From Boothiomyces macroporosus (Eukaryota > Chytridiomycota > Chytridiomycetes > Rhizophydiales > Terramycetaceae): DNA of 64,000 nt. Of this stretch, positions 36,590 to 48,427 are shown in pieces. Position numbers and translations under genes: made by a program. Where the stretch lies: positions 186,001-250,000 of the forward strand of contig JADGKB010000004.1 in assembly GCA_027604185.1 (NCBI GenBank), read 5' to 3'. Numbering within the stretch: position 1 is the first letter of the stretch; each line of letters opens with the position of its first letter. The notes below the pieces were generated by a model. That model was not told the origin of the DNA, did not search any database, and saw only the letters and a program-made list of their open reading frames with translations.

Positions 36590-37420
36590 ATGACACCAAA
36601 AGAAAAGCATGCGATACAGGCATTGCGACAATCACTGATCGCCAGGAATAGATTTGATTCCAGAATCCACCATGACAGTCGCCTGGTAAAATTCCTAAGG
36701 GCACGGAGTTTACATGTCGAACTAGCAGAAAAAAAGCTTATCCAGGCGGATGAATGGAAGGAATCATTCAATGTCCAAGAAATTATCGATAATTTCATCT
36801 TTGAAGAAGTGTGGGATGTCTACAAGGTGTTTCCTGCTTACTGGCACAAAACCGATAGAGCAGGTCGGCCGATATTGATCCAATCAACAAAATATTTAAG
36901 TCTGCAACATTTGCTAAGTGCAACTACAGAAGAGCGATTAATTAAAAATCATATATTCGAACTGGAAAAGACTGAAAATTATCGATTCAAGGCTTGCTCC
37001 GTAAAGCACAAAAGCAATGTGCAGACTATTTGCCAAATTATAGATGTTGAAGGGGTTACAATGTATCAATTCAACGAGATCCGGAATGCATTGACGAGCG
37101 TGTCTAATATTACTTCTAGCTACTACCCAGACTGTCTTGGGAAGTGTGTGGTTATCAATGCGCCAAAATACTTTACTGTTATATGGTCAATAGTCAAACT
37201 AATGCTTGACCCAAGAACTATATCCAAGGTAACTATTCTGGGCTCAGATTATCAAAAGTTTCTTTTAAAATATATAGATCCGAAGCATTTGCCTGTAGAA
37301 TATGGAGGAGAATGTGATTGCGAAGGAGGATGTGGGAATAAACTAGATATTGGTCCTTGGAATGACGGAAGCGTTGAAGGATTTCCAATCGAGAGATGGG
37401 AAAGGGCGTACAACAAATAA
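36590..37420 (+). CDS. SEC14-like phosphatidylinositol transfer protein
   Basis: A single-exon protein of 276 residues. It has the CRAL-TRIO N-terminal helices (RHHDSRLVKFLRARSLHVELA-like block, about 25-50) and the lipid-binding lobe: YWHKTDRAGRPILIQ, then VEGVTMYQFN, ITSSYYPDCLGKCVVINAP, and ISKVTILGSDY, and ends with HLPVEYGGECDCEGGC. These match yeast Sec14, which moves phosphatidylinositol and phosphatidylcholine and supports Golgi secretion. The ATG at 36590 gives MTPKEKHAIQALRQ, a good family start. It is convergent with the HMG gene (45 bp between stops). Confidence 0.93.
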   Translation: MTPKEKHAIQALRQSLIARNRFDSRIHHDSRLVKFLRARSLHVELAEKKLIQADEWKESFNVQEIIDNFIFEEVWDVYKVFPAYWHKTDRAGRPILIQSTKYLSLQHLLSATTEERLIKNHIFELEKTENYRFKACSVKHKSNVQTICQIIDVEGVTMYQFNEIRNALTSVSNITSSYYPDCLGKCVVINAPKYFTVIWSIVKLMLDPRTISKVTILGSDYQKFLLKYIDPKHLPVEYGGECDCEGGCGNKLDIGPWNDGSVEGFPIERWERAYNK

Positions 37421-37465
37421 AGAAGCTGCCAACTTTGATAATTATATTACAGTATGAACAATAGA

Positions 37466-37957
37466 TTATGCAGATCTTGGGGCATCGTCAAAGAAAAGCA
37501 TATGAAAACTGGTAGGGCTTGGAGTCCATCCAGTTGTAAAGTCATCAATTTGGAAATTACAGACATCTGTTTGCAGTTTGAGATTAGGCTTCATCCGAGA
37601 CTCTTTAAACTTCTTGCCTTTTGATGGCCAGCTAAATTAGTGAAAGTAGTACATGAAATCTGGATACTTTTCCTTGTGCTCTTTGTAAGCTATTTCAGCC
37701 TGTTTGGTGAATGCGTTTTTGATTTCTTCATTTTCGTTTTTCCACAGTTCAGAGGCTATTTTGGACTAGGATGAGATTAGGCTTACAATGTCACAATTGC
37801 GTTTAACACCATATTTGTTCATGATTTCTTGCTTTCGACTTTGTTTGTACAAAAAGAACCTATCGTTAAAAGTAGCTTACGCATTCAATGGCTTTCTTAC
37901 TAGATCTGGAGTATTTTTCACAATTTTTGGGCTAGGAGTTTTACTTTTTGTACTCAT
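37466..37957 (-). CDS. MATA-type HMG-box protein
   Basis: A 142-residue DNA-binding protein from four exons; all three introns are 21 nt (37860-37880, 37766-37786, 37632-37652). Spliced residues 22-95 form an HMG box of the fungal mating-type/Sox class: RKPLNAFFLYKQSRKQEIM, then DISKIASELWKNENEEIKNA, then AEIAYKEHKEKYPDF. Such boxes bend DNA at specific sites and include fungal mating-type and sex-determination proteins. The C-terminal 45 residues match nothing I know. Whether it controls mating here cannot be told. No second mating-type-like gene is in the window. Confidence 0.8.
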
Positions 37958-38007
37958 TAACCAACCTGTCATCTCTGAAATTCTGATTTTATATAGTGGA
38001 TTGAATT

Positions 38008-38468
38008 ATGGCTGTGCCCAGTCTTGGATATTTAGAGAAGTTATTACCATGCGTATTTTGCTTTAATGCGGCTATTGTGGCAGATATACTGCGGATGGTT
38101 GTGAAAGACTCAGGTTGGTTTTTTGTGGCTCAGCAGCTTTGTACTGGTTCTCAAAGAGGAGTGTCACAAAAGTTAGGGTCAAAAGAGTAGAAATTCTACA
38201 GCAAAACAATCAATTGAATTGGCTAGTGGTGGGTCGAGCATTTTTTGCCTAATTGCAAACATGTACTTTTGATTACCATGCTTATTGCAACTTATTTTTG
38301 TACCACTTGAAAACATAGCCAGAAATATTGGGCCTTGGAATCATTCGGTTGGTGATTGAGGAAGTAGGAGTTGATCAATTGCTGTTCAACCACAAATTTG
38401 ATAAACACAAATTCTGCTTTGTGATCATGAAATTCAGTTTTACAGACCTAAATGATAAAGGTGTGTAA
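38008..38468 (+). CDS. Small membrane protein of unknown function
   Basis: Not recognised. Five exons join to 126 residues with consistent frames; introns are 38114-38133, 38163-38185, 38263-38280 and 38300-38318 (18-23 nt). The product has a possible N-terminal helix (LLPCVFCFNAAIVADILRM), a basic linker, then a hydrophobic run (SSIFCLIANILLQLIF) leading to PEILGLGIIRLVIEEVGVDQ and a Lys/Phe-rich end. The third intron ends in TG and is followed by a 19-nt exon. Its start lies 50 bp from the HMG start on the other strand. Confidence 0.5.
38263..38280 (+). other. 18-nt GT-TG intron in the small membrane gene
   Basis: Starts GTACTT, contains GATTACC and ends CATG. Removing it joins LIANI to LLQLIF and keeps the frame into a normal 19-nt GT-AG intron downstream. 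Support is weaker than for the other two GT-TG introns because the protein family is unknown. Confidence 0.45.
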
Positions 38469-38537
38469 TTTAATTTAGCGAGTTATCAGGAATGTGTTGA
38501 AATTACTTTCTACGCGTTTCATCAAACAACACCAAAA

Positions 38538-39487
38538 ATGTCGTCCATGAGAGATGCCCACAAGCGGCTAGAAGTGATATACAAAGCTTGCGCACCTCAA
38601 GCACAGGAGGATATGGCAGCAGAAGCAGGATTAGATGAATTCACAAGGCTAAAAAAGAAAGTCCACACCGACATGAAGGCGATTCGCGAAGTAAATCACA
38701 TTAATATAGGCGTTAAAAGACAGAGAAGCGGCAACGAAAAGTGGAGGAACGACAACCGAATCAGCTGAAGCATCTTATAGAATACGTGTAATGATAAAAA
38801 GCGTCAAGGAGGCTGTTACAAAGATGGAGGCAATTTACGACAAGGAAGCAAAGAAAGTAAATTAGTTTTAAACAAAGAAAAAACCAAAAGATCCAGCAAA
38901 GGTTGCAGAACATAAAGAAATTGTTCAGCTATGTAAACAGCATATCGAAGAGGTCGAGCATCTAGAAAAAAGGAGAATCGCAGATGCTCATGCAGGAGAC
39001 AGAGTTGAATTACTTAACGGGGCGGCAAATAATAATCTATATGCAAATATGGGCAAAGGTAAGTTTTACTGATAAAGGCGGTCAAGAACAAGATATTTTC
39101 ACCCACACAGATTTACCAGATATTGATGCGGAGGAGGACATGAAAGCAATTAAAAATAGAAACAAAGAAATAGTACTCTATTATTTATGTTAGGATGAAG
39201 AAGTACACCAGCTTGGGCAGGGTGTAGCAAAGTTGAAAGATATCGCAATCGATATGGGCCAAGAGTTGGACAGACAAAATGAAAACTTGGAGCGTATCGA
39301 CAAAAAAGTCGAAGCCAATTTGGATCATGTCGATAACATTAATGTATCGCTGAAAAAGGCTTTGGACGGGGTAATAGTAGTTTAAAGTCAGGTGATGAAG
39401 GGAGACAAATTCATGGTGAATTGCGTATTGCTGTGCGTGCTGTTGGCATTAGCTGCCTTTATATCGTCACAATTCTTAAGCCAATAA
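38538..39487 (+). CDS. Qc-SNARE, SYP7-like
   Basis: A 282-residue tail-anchored protein from six exons; introns are 19-21 nt. The N-terminal helical half starts MSSMRDAHKRLEVIYK. The C-terminal SNARE helix reads GQGVAKLKDIAIDMGQELD, then RQNENLERIDKKVEAN, with a Gln at the central layer, and ends in a hydrophobic anchor (CVLLCVLLALAAFI) with a short SQFLSQ tail. The layout and the ALEKAE-like N-terminal helices resemble the SYP7 group known mainly from plants and protists, which acts in ER and endosomal fusion. Syntaxin-8-like is the alternative. Confidence 0.78.
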
Positions 39488-39530
39488 ACGTTTCTATTAT
39501 CAAAACAATGCGTATACTCATATTTATTAA

Positions 39531-42067
39531 TTAGTCGTAAGATTCATCCATTTCGCCTTCCATTTCAACCCTACGTTTCTTGTTTCCATCTTTAACAAAT
39601 GCTTTTGCAGTTTTCTGTCTCATTTCATCCACATTTTCTTCATCCTTTGCCCATTCAATCACCAGATGGCGGCCATACAAGTGAGTGGCCCCAAGAGTAT
39701 CGTAGGCAGTTTTTGCTTCTTGGGCTGTTAAAAATTCAACGAAACCAAAACCTCTGTGCTGCCCGTCAAACTTTCTAGGGATACGCACGGTTTTAAGAGT
39801 ACCGCATGATCTATTATTAGTTTGCTGCTTACGAAAAGAGCTGCTTCAAATCTTTCTTTGTTGCTTCGAATGGCAAGTTCCTTACAAGAAGTTTAGTCGA
39901 TGGTTCTCGCTCCTCAGCATTTTGGGAATTTCTTTTTCTGCTAGTCGACACTTTGCCAGTGGCATTTGAAAACTTTAGTTGCAATTCATGCCCATCTAAA
40001 TTGAATTTCTATACGTCAATAATCAATCACCTGCATCGTTTTGATACACTCCATAGCGTCTTCCTTTGTATTGAATTCCAAGAAGCCGAATCCCATTGAT
40101 TGCTTGACACCAGGTTGTTTTGGATTAACTTTTGTAGACACCCTAGCGCTCCTAAGCCCATTCATCACTTCAAAGGCAGCCTTCAGTCCTGAATCAGTTG
40201 TCTTGAAATTCAAATTCTTCACAAAAACTGTGGCGGCTGGAGGTAACTCTTCAGCTTCCTCTGTTTCTTCGATTTTGATTAAATTCTTTTTCTCCTTGAT
40301 TTTTCTTTGCTTTGCATCCTCTTCAGGATCATATTCTTTGACAAAAGTTCCCACGGGAGCATATTCCAAGTATAAGGGCAGATTCTTGAATTTGCTATAT
40401 GCCAATTTCCTGAAAGCAACTTTGGCTTCGTTTCGCTCCAAAAACTCTACCACTGCCAATGTTCTGGCTGGTGGAAGAAGGACTCTTCCCAATGTTCCAA
40501 ACTTTCCAAACAATTCGCGCAATTCTTCTTCTTCAGTGGAACTAGGAATGTTTTTAACTAGGATGATTGTATTTGACCTTTGCTTGCGGGAAGTAAAGGC
40601 ATCGAGGGAAACCCCTTCCTCTTTCAAGTATTCTTTGGTTTCATTAATAATATTCGTTTCAGCGAGTGCCAGCCGAACAGCCATATTATCGCTCTCTGCA
40701 TCGAGAATTTCACTCTTCTTGACACCCAGTTTTCTGGCCATGGCTTCTGCAACCGCATCGCTGTTCATAAACAAACTATTCCAGTTAAAATCATTTGAAG
40801 AAGCGGCTTTCTTTTCTGCTTCTCTTTTCGCTTTAAAAGTCTGAGGACCAGTCGGTAAATCTTCCTCTGTCTTTGGTTTTTCTCTGGCAGCGACAATTTC
40901 AAGAATTCGTCCTTGGAAAATGGATTTATCCAACTTTGTAAATGCAGCAAAGGCATTTTCAGGAAGGACATACATAATGAAAGCATATCCTTTAGATTCC
41001 TTGGTAATTTTGTCAATCGGAAGATGAATCTACGGTTAAACTTTGAGGTACCTCAGCAATTGGCCCAAACTCTTTAAAATGCTCTTCCAAATCTTCATAA
41101 GTGCAAGAATATGCCAAGTTCCTAACCATGATTCTACCAGTGTCAGCAATTAAATCCGGAGAAGGCTCTTCTTCAAAGTGCTGCTCAGCGACAACCTCTT
41201 CAGCTGGTTCCACAGTACTTTCAACAACTTTTGGTGCTTCATAAGTATTAACCACCTCAGACTTGTCAACAGCCCCAACTTCTTGCAAAATCGCCAAACG
41301 ACCTGGATGAATTTTGACAGTTTCTTGCTTTGCGGGGGTTTCTTCTTCAGCGACTTCTTGTTTTGCCCCTTTCATTTTCATTCTTAGATAATCCAAATCA
41401 GATAAAGAGGAGTCGAATGCAATTTTAGCATCGTTCTCTGGCTTGTCTTCAATAGCATCTTCTTCTTCATCAGATAGTCCTTTTGGCAAATCTTGGTACA
41501 AATCTTCATCTTCATCTTTTGGTAATAAGGGTGTTATGGTATCATGCTTGTTGGCGTGTGCTGCGACAACATCATCATTTCCCCACGCTCTGTTCTGTGC
41601 AGCTTTCCTTGGTCGCATCACTTCCAAAAATTCCTTTAATCCATCATCTTCTTCGATATCTGCCAAGAATTTTAATTGTTTCGGATTCAATTTCTTTTCA
41701 GTCTCTTCAGCCTTTTCTGGCTCATTCTTTTTCATAGTTCTTTGGAATGCCGAGCTTCCAGTTGAATATTTACTCCAAGGCCTTTCAATCGTTTCGTCGC
41801 CAATAGACTTTGCAACTTGAACCTCGATTTGACAAGTATCGATAAATGACTTGTTGAAATACTCCACTGCGTCCAAGCCTTGCTGGTCTGTTTTGTAACC
41901 AATGTATGCAAATCGTCTTGATACTCCATCCTTGGTCTTTACAAGTTTAATGTCTGTGATTGTTCCTTTCGTCCCAAAGTGCTTTTTTAACCTCTCACTC
42001 GTAATATATTTTGGAAGATTTTTTACCACTATTCTAGAGCTCCTAATGGTCAGTCAATGCCTTACAT
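39531..42067 (-). CDS. MRD1: MRD1/RBM19 multi-RRM ribosome biogenesis factor
   Basis: An 815-residue nucleolar protein needed for pre-rRNA processing in the small-subunit processome. Five exons with introns of 22-23 nt. RRM1 starts [18 protein letters not shown] with [18 protein letters not shown], as in MRD1. An acidic linker follows, then RRMs at [49 protein letters not shown] and [17 protein letters not shown]. The C-terminus is acidic. The first intron (42043-42065) lies inside the start codon, so the first exon supplies only AT before the splice. The alternative, a start at a downstream Met, would lose RRM1. Confidence 0.93.
42043..42065 (-). other. 23-nt intron splitting the MRD1 start codon
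   Basis: Starts GTAAGG and ends CATTAG. The exon before ends in AT and the next begins G-AGC-TCT-AGA, so splicing creates ATG AGC TCT, giving [10 protein letters not shown]. In unspliced RNA the same place reads ATG TAA, a start followed at once by a stop. Confidence 0.7.
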
Positions 42068-42109
42068 TTGTATTCTTGAACAAAAAAAATAAAAAAGTTT
42101 GAGAACAAA

Positions 42110-43621
42110 ATGGAAATCCCAAAAATTCCAAGTTTGTTGATCGTGCTATTTGGGGTTTTAATTAAATGGGGAGTGGGACTACACGGCCATTCCGGACAAG
42201 GGATTCCACCAATGTATGGGGATTTTGAAGCCCAAAGACACTGGCTGGAAATTACAAGCAATTTGAACATTTCACAGTGGTATTACTATGATTTGCAATA
42301 CTGGGGGCTGGATTACCCGCCTTTAACAGCCTTTCACTCTTACATACTTGGAAAGATGTATTCAACACGTTAATCTAGTGCTTTTTTAGTCAATCCAAAC
42401 TGGGTTGCACTCGATACGTCTAGGGGAATAGAAACGGCGGATGTAAAAATGTACATGCGATTGACATCATTAATTACAGAACTGTTGATTTACGCACCAG
42501 CTGTGATCGTGCTGGGGAGACATGCGTTTGGAGGTGGTTCAAAAAGCGTATAATAATAATATTAACGAATAGAACACTATCGTAGCGGTCTTACTTTTAT
42601 TCCCTGGCTTATTGATTATCGATCATGGGCACTTTCAATACAATTCAGCAATGCTGGGTTTCAGTTTATGGGCATTTGTCTTGATCATTCAACAAAGGTA
42701 CATCCTAGGCAGCATATCCTTTTGCTGCGCTTTGCTGTTTAAACAAATGGCGCTATTTTATGCTCTTCCGGTATTCTTTTATATATTGGTACAAGGCTTT
42801 AACCAAAGGGACTATGTATCCAGAAGGGCGGCATTCGCGGCATTCTTATGCTTGCGTCTATTGGAATCACAGTAATTCTGACATTTGGGGCATTTTTGGC
42901 ACCATTTGCTATCAATTGGAAAACATTAGAGTTCAACCTCGATGGATTACTACAAGTATTCCATAGAGTGTTCCCGGTTGCTCGAGGTTTGTACGAAGAT
43001 AAGGTAGCAAATTTCTGGTGTGCTCTATCTGTAATTATAAAGTTACGAAACATGTATGGCCTAGATGAACTGATAAAGATGAGTATTGGAACCACCCTAT
43101 CGGTGGTACTGCCATCTTGCCTCTACTTATTTTACAAACCAACTGCTAGCAAGTTTATGACTTCATTGGCAATCAGCTCGCTGGGGTTCTTTTTGTTCTC
43201 CTTCCAGGTTCATGAAAAATCAATCCTCTTACCGCTGCTAGTTATTACAGCAATGTACAATGATTTCCCATTGCTAAGTACTTGGTTCAATAACGTTGCA
43301 ATGTTTTCGCTATTCCCATTGTTAAAGAAGGATCAATTAGTGTTGGCATATATCGCTCTCCTGATACTTTGGAATGCATTAACGCTTCCTGCTTGGAATA
43401 ACAGTGGAAAACTCAAATATTTGCTATTCGTAACGTTTAACTGACATTAGCTGTCTTATATCCCAATTGTCGCATTGCATTGCCTGGAATATAGCACCTT
43501 TCCTCCAGCACATTTGCCAGATTTGTTTGTAGTTGTAAACGTCTTGTATTCCACAACCATGTTTGGCTTCATGTTCCTTGCCCTTCATTTGAAACTATTT
43601 GCTGGTGTTACCTTTCCATAA
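42110..43621 (+). CDS. ALG6: Dolichyl-P-glucose mannosyl-oligosaccharide glucosyltransferase ALG6
   Basis: A 474-residue multi-pass ER enzyme that adds the first glucose to the lipid-linked oligosaccharide. Five exons; introns are 21, 25, 20 and 21 nt. The first lumenal loop has [19 protein letters not shown] with the catalytic Asp, followed by [67 protein letters not shown] and [14 protein letters not shown] complete the ALG6 pattern. The Met9-type sequence DFEAQRHW separates it from ALG8. ALG2 of the same pathway is also in this window. The spastin gene starts 25 bp after its stop. Confidence 0.94.
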
Positions 43622-43646
43622 TACCAAATTCTAATAAAACAGTTTG

Positions 43647-44921
<1,275 letters not shown>

Positions 44922-44989
44922 TATATTTATTTGTTTACGCAATTTTTAATGGGTATGTCCTAGGTGGGTTAGTAGTGAAAAAGGTTATA

Positions 44990-46027
44990 CTATACTTTGA
45001 CTCGCTTATTTGCAACTAATGTTAGTTAAAAATTACCTTCTGTGGTTAGCTCTAGCTCTCTCTTTTCAACTGGGACAGGTTCCAGGCTTGCAATATTACC
45101 ATCTTGTTTTGAAGCTAAATCAGCTTCCAATTGATCGGGAATCAAAACACCCGCTTCGCTCGGTTCAATCAATATTTCTGCATCGGGAATTGAGACATGC
45201 TTTTCTATGGTTTCTGGAACATTGCAATCTTTTACCAGGGCTTCATCAACTTTCTGAGTTTCAGTCCCACTGACTAATGTTTCCCCGTCATCATAAATCA
45301 AGTCATCGCCAACTTCGTTTTCCTCAGTAATCAATTCCTCAGCCAATTGGTCCTTTTCAACAACGTTAATAACTTGAACGTCGTTTTCATTTTTTTCGGC
45401 AGTAAGATCATCCTGGTCTCCAGAAATTTCATCGACAGAGTCTACTGAATCGTCAGAGTAATGGAGCTCCACTTCAGAGTCTTCTACAAGAATCGGATTT
45501 GCAACATCGCTGCCTCTTTCCCCCAAATAATGCAGGAAAGTGATGCGGTCTTTGATGCAATTATTATGCTATGGTTAACTATCGCTTACCTTTTGTAAAA
45601 CAATTTGAAGTGGTTCCATCTCACTTTCTGGAATACCTTGCGAATGAGCCAGCTTTACCCAATAATGATAAACATCGTTACAAGTCAATTTTTTAAGTAC
45701 TGATATATCCTACAATTAGCAACTTGTTACCTCGTGGATTTCTAAATCAAGCTGAGGGAGTTTAACAATAACATCAGAGTTGACTATTCCCAGCATGCTC
45801 TTTAATTCCAACACTAAATAAATGATTGCGGATTCATATAAAACCGACGAATAGAGTTCCTCATCGCTACTAATTGGAATTTCGATTGTTTGCGGGACAT
45901 AGTCTTCCCCAAAGAGTAGCACATTACTGTCTGACAAAGAATTGAATAAATCATAATTTTTTCCTTCGAATGTTAATGAAAATGGTGGAAGCTCATAAAA
46001 TTCCTGCTCTTGCTCCTGCTCAGTCAT
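44990..46027 (-). CDS. Uncharacterised protein with acidic C-terminal half
   Basis: Not recognised. Four exons give 324 residues; the three introns are 21 nt each. The N-terminal 190 residues look globular, with FYELPPFSLTFEGKNYDLF, an IEIPISSDEELYSSVLYESA helix, IVKLPQLDLEIHEDISVLKK and NDVYHYWVKLAHSQGIPES. The rest is strongly acidic and probably disordered, ending LTTEVANKRVKV, where the last residues come from a small final exon. The acidic tail would suit a nuclear or chaperone-type protein, but this is speculation. The frames of all exons agree. Confidence 0.6.
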
Positions 46028-46107
46028 TTCAAATTTTGGTGAAAAATTTTCAGCTTGCAAACTGATCAATTTCCACCAATGAAAATGATGCAAATTAGTC
46101 ACGCACA

Positions 46108-47775
46108 TCAAGGGTCTTTATTCAGTTTCTGCATTTTCCTTCGAACATGGTCTTCAAACTTGTACATTTCCAAGAATATTTCATACTTGAGATTGTGGAA
46201 TTCTTTTGTTTTCAGATTGGGTTTAATTTCATCTCCAACTTTTGACATTTGTGTCATTGCATTGAGCATACCTGTCGAAGCTGCAGCTCCACACATTGCT
46301 GCACCAAGCAACACTGCGGCATCAGGGTCGACTGTTGGCAAGTAAATATTGCAGCCAGTCACATCTGCCAAGGATTGACACCACAGCGAATTCTTTGACA
46401 GACCTCCAGACAGGTAAAGATCAGATATAGGTAGTTTAAGCGATTCAATAATATGTCTAGAACTATAGCATAGTGATAGTATCGTAGCGTAGTAATATTT
46501 AACAAGTGATAATGGCAAGTAACCTTCTTCTATGAGCGAGATGCCCATCAACATTCCTCTGATGCTTTGATTTGCAATTGGGGATCTGTTTCCATGGCAG
46601 TCTGGTAATATATGTATATCTGAAACTAATTCAGCAGTAAATTGTAAAGAAGCTGAATTTGATATCACTGCACTGTTCAGCTCTTCAAACTCATTCTTTC
46701 CATTTTCTTTACAGTAAGCTTTGAAAGAAGAAAATGATGGATGATGACTTAGAAACACTTCTATTGCTTTTCCAGTGAGAGTTTGGCCGCCTTCCATGCT
46801 GTAGTATCCTTCATGTATCACGTCTTTGTAAGGACCCCAAACACCATTTGTAAAGCTTTCATTCTTGGTCATTGTAATGAAACAAGATGAAGTCCCTATT
46901 ATTATGCACTGTATACCACATATTATTGCCATTTTTGATTCCATATTGTTAAAATCTTTTTGTACTGATGCAAGGGTTGCAATAGCCCCTGCATAAGCGT
47001 CTATAACTGCCCCACCGACAGAAATACCTTCTAATTGTGGATATCCGAATTCCAGTGCTGCTTGCTTCGTCAAGTTCCCAACAAATTCACCAGGACGACT
47101 GAAATCTGGTTTTCCATCTTGAAATCCCCCAAATTTGTCAAAAAGATCGGCAAAATCAGATTCCTTAACTATTGAAGAGAGAAACTCTTTATTCCATCCA
47201 TTCCCGGCTGAAGCATTGTATCCCCATTTGCATACCAATGAGCAGAGAGCCCTCTTTGTAGAATTCGAGGCTTTAAAAGTCAAGTATTCTGGTAGTTCAA
47301 TAAAATATTTGATCTTGTGATAGTCGGCGTTGTTTTTGTACATCCACAACACTTTAGCAATAGACATTTCTGGGCTAATGGAGCCCCCGGTGTATTTCAA
47401 AAGCGAATTCCCCGACTTTGAAAGTAGAGATGCTTCTACGTGAGATCGGTGATCCATCCACATTGTAATGTTGTATTCTGGGTCATCGGAGGCTTGAATA
47501 GATTGAAAATCGCTCCCCAGGCTTACCAGAGAGCACGTAGCATCAAACCCGATCCCATTGATCAGCAAAGGGTCTATATTAGCAGACTTTATGGCTGCAT
47601 TGATGCATTTGCATACACTGCTCCAAATATCTCTGGAAGACTGCTCATAGTAATCAGTCCTTGGATTCCTAATCTTTATCTGATTGATTCCCATTCCATA
47701 AAATTTACCGTCCTGATCAAACACCGCCGCTCGAGCTGAAGACGTGCCCACATCTACCCCAATGTAGAATACCAT
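46108..47775 (-). CDS. FGGY-family carbohydrate kinase (D-ribulokinase type)
   Basis: A 548-residue sugar kinase after removal of one hidden 21-nt intron (46896-46916). The first domain starts GVDVGTSSARAAVFDQDGK, the phosphate-1 motif, with EQSSRDIWSSV and FDATCSLVSL after it. The second domain starts at ICGTSSCFITMTK, which only reads correctly once the intron is removed. LSGGLSKNSLWCQSLADVTG is the adenosine-binding signature. The wording MWMDHRSHVEA and GGAVIDAYAGAI matches the FGGY/Ydr109c group, which phosphorylates D-ribulose as metabolite repair. It diverges from the GNAT gene (44 bp between starts). Confidence 0.92.
   Translation of the reverse strand: MVFYIGVDVGTSSARAAVFDQDGKFYGMGINQIKIRNPRTDYYEQSSRDIWSSVCKCINAAIKSANIDPLLINGIGFDATCSLVSLGSDFQSIQASDDPEYNITMWMDHRSHVEASLLSKSGNSLLKYTGGSISPEMSIAKVLWMYKNNADYHKIKYFIELPEYLTFKASNSTKRALCSLVCKWGYNASAGNGWNKEFLSSIVKESDFADLFDKFGGFQDGKPDFSRPGEFVGNLTKQAALEFGYPQLEGISVGGAVIDAYAGAIATLASVQKDFNNMESKMAIICGIQCIIIGTSSCFITMTKNESFTNGVWGPYKDVIHEGYYSMEGGQTLTGKAIEVFLSHHPSFSSFKAYCKENGKNEFEELNSAVISNSASLQFTAELVSDIHILPDCHGNRSPIANQSIRGMLMGISLIEEGYLPLSLVKYYYATILSLCYSSRHIIESLKLPISDLYLSGGLSKNSLWCQSLADVTGCNIYLPTVDPDAAVLLGAAMCGAAASTGMLNAMTQMSKVGDEIKPNLKTKEFHNLKYEIFLEMYKFEDHVRRKMQKLNKDP
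46896..46916 (-). other. In-frame, stop-free 21-nt intron in the FGGY kinase
   Basis: Begins GTATAC and ends ATAATAG. Left in, it inserts seven residues (IQCIIIG-like) in the middle of the ATP-binding start ICGTSSC. Taken out, the motif is restored. A simple ORF call misses it. Confidence 0.72.
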
Positions 47776-47819
47776 TACGCAAAAATTAAAAATTCAAAAT
47801 CTCAATCACACCACGGAAA

Positions 47820-48372
47820 ATGCAAGACATAATAAATAAAGTGGAATTTAAAGGGGTGCGAGATATATACGAGGCATATGAGTTAGAAGCGCTCTGGTAG
47901 ATGGTTATTAATCCAGTTATTCAGAGGACGAAGCAGCGTCGATAGAAACAATGATCAATCGCTATAAACAAGCACCGGATTTGTTTTACGGGGCATATCT
48001 GGAAAATGAATTGATTGGCTTGATTATGGCGACGGCAACGCAGTCGAAATCTATTACAAAGGAGTCAATGACCCTTCATGACCCCAACGGAAGAATAATC
48101 TGTATTCACTCAGTTTGCACACATCCAGATTACCGTAGAATAGGTTTGGCCAGCAAAATGCTCCAAAATTATATCGATATTCTGAAAGAGTGGAGACAAA
48201 AACGTGTATCAATTATTGTTCATGAAGTATTTCCGCGTTAACGTAGTATTTGGTACCGTTCTATACCAAACTAGGATTTAAAGTGAGAGGCGTATCTGAT
48301 ATTGTTCATGGGCCAGACCCTTGGTTAGAAATGAATTTGGAATTAATTGAAGGTAATTTTATCCACAAATAA
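47820..48372 (+). CDS. GNAT-family N-acetyltransferase, AANAT-like
   Basis: A 170-residue enzyme from three exons with two 20-nt introns. The acetyl-CoA motif A reads IHSVCTHPDYRRIGLASKML, with the R-x-x-G-x-A core, preceded by YLENELIGLIMATATQ. The last exon has the motif B-like HEYLVPFYTKLGFKVRG. The pattern is closest to arylalkylamine N-acetyltransferases and their fungal relatives, which acetylate amines such as serotonin or polyamines. The substrate is not fixed by the sequence. Confidence 0.82.
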
Positions 48373-48427
48373 ATAATCAACTTGTATTTCCAGTAATTTA
48401 AACGTTTTACTTTTTATTTAATTCATA

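Noticed and set aside
40041..40844. A 267-codon forward ORF
   Set aside because: It is the antisense shadow of MRD1 exons, whose RRM motifs are clear on the reverse strand.
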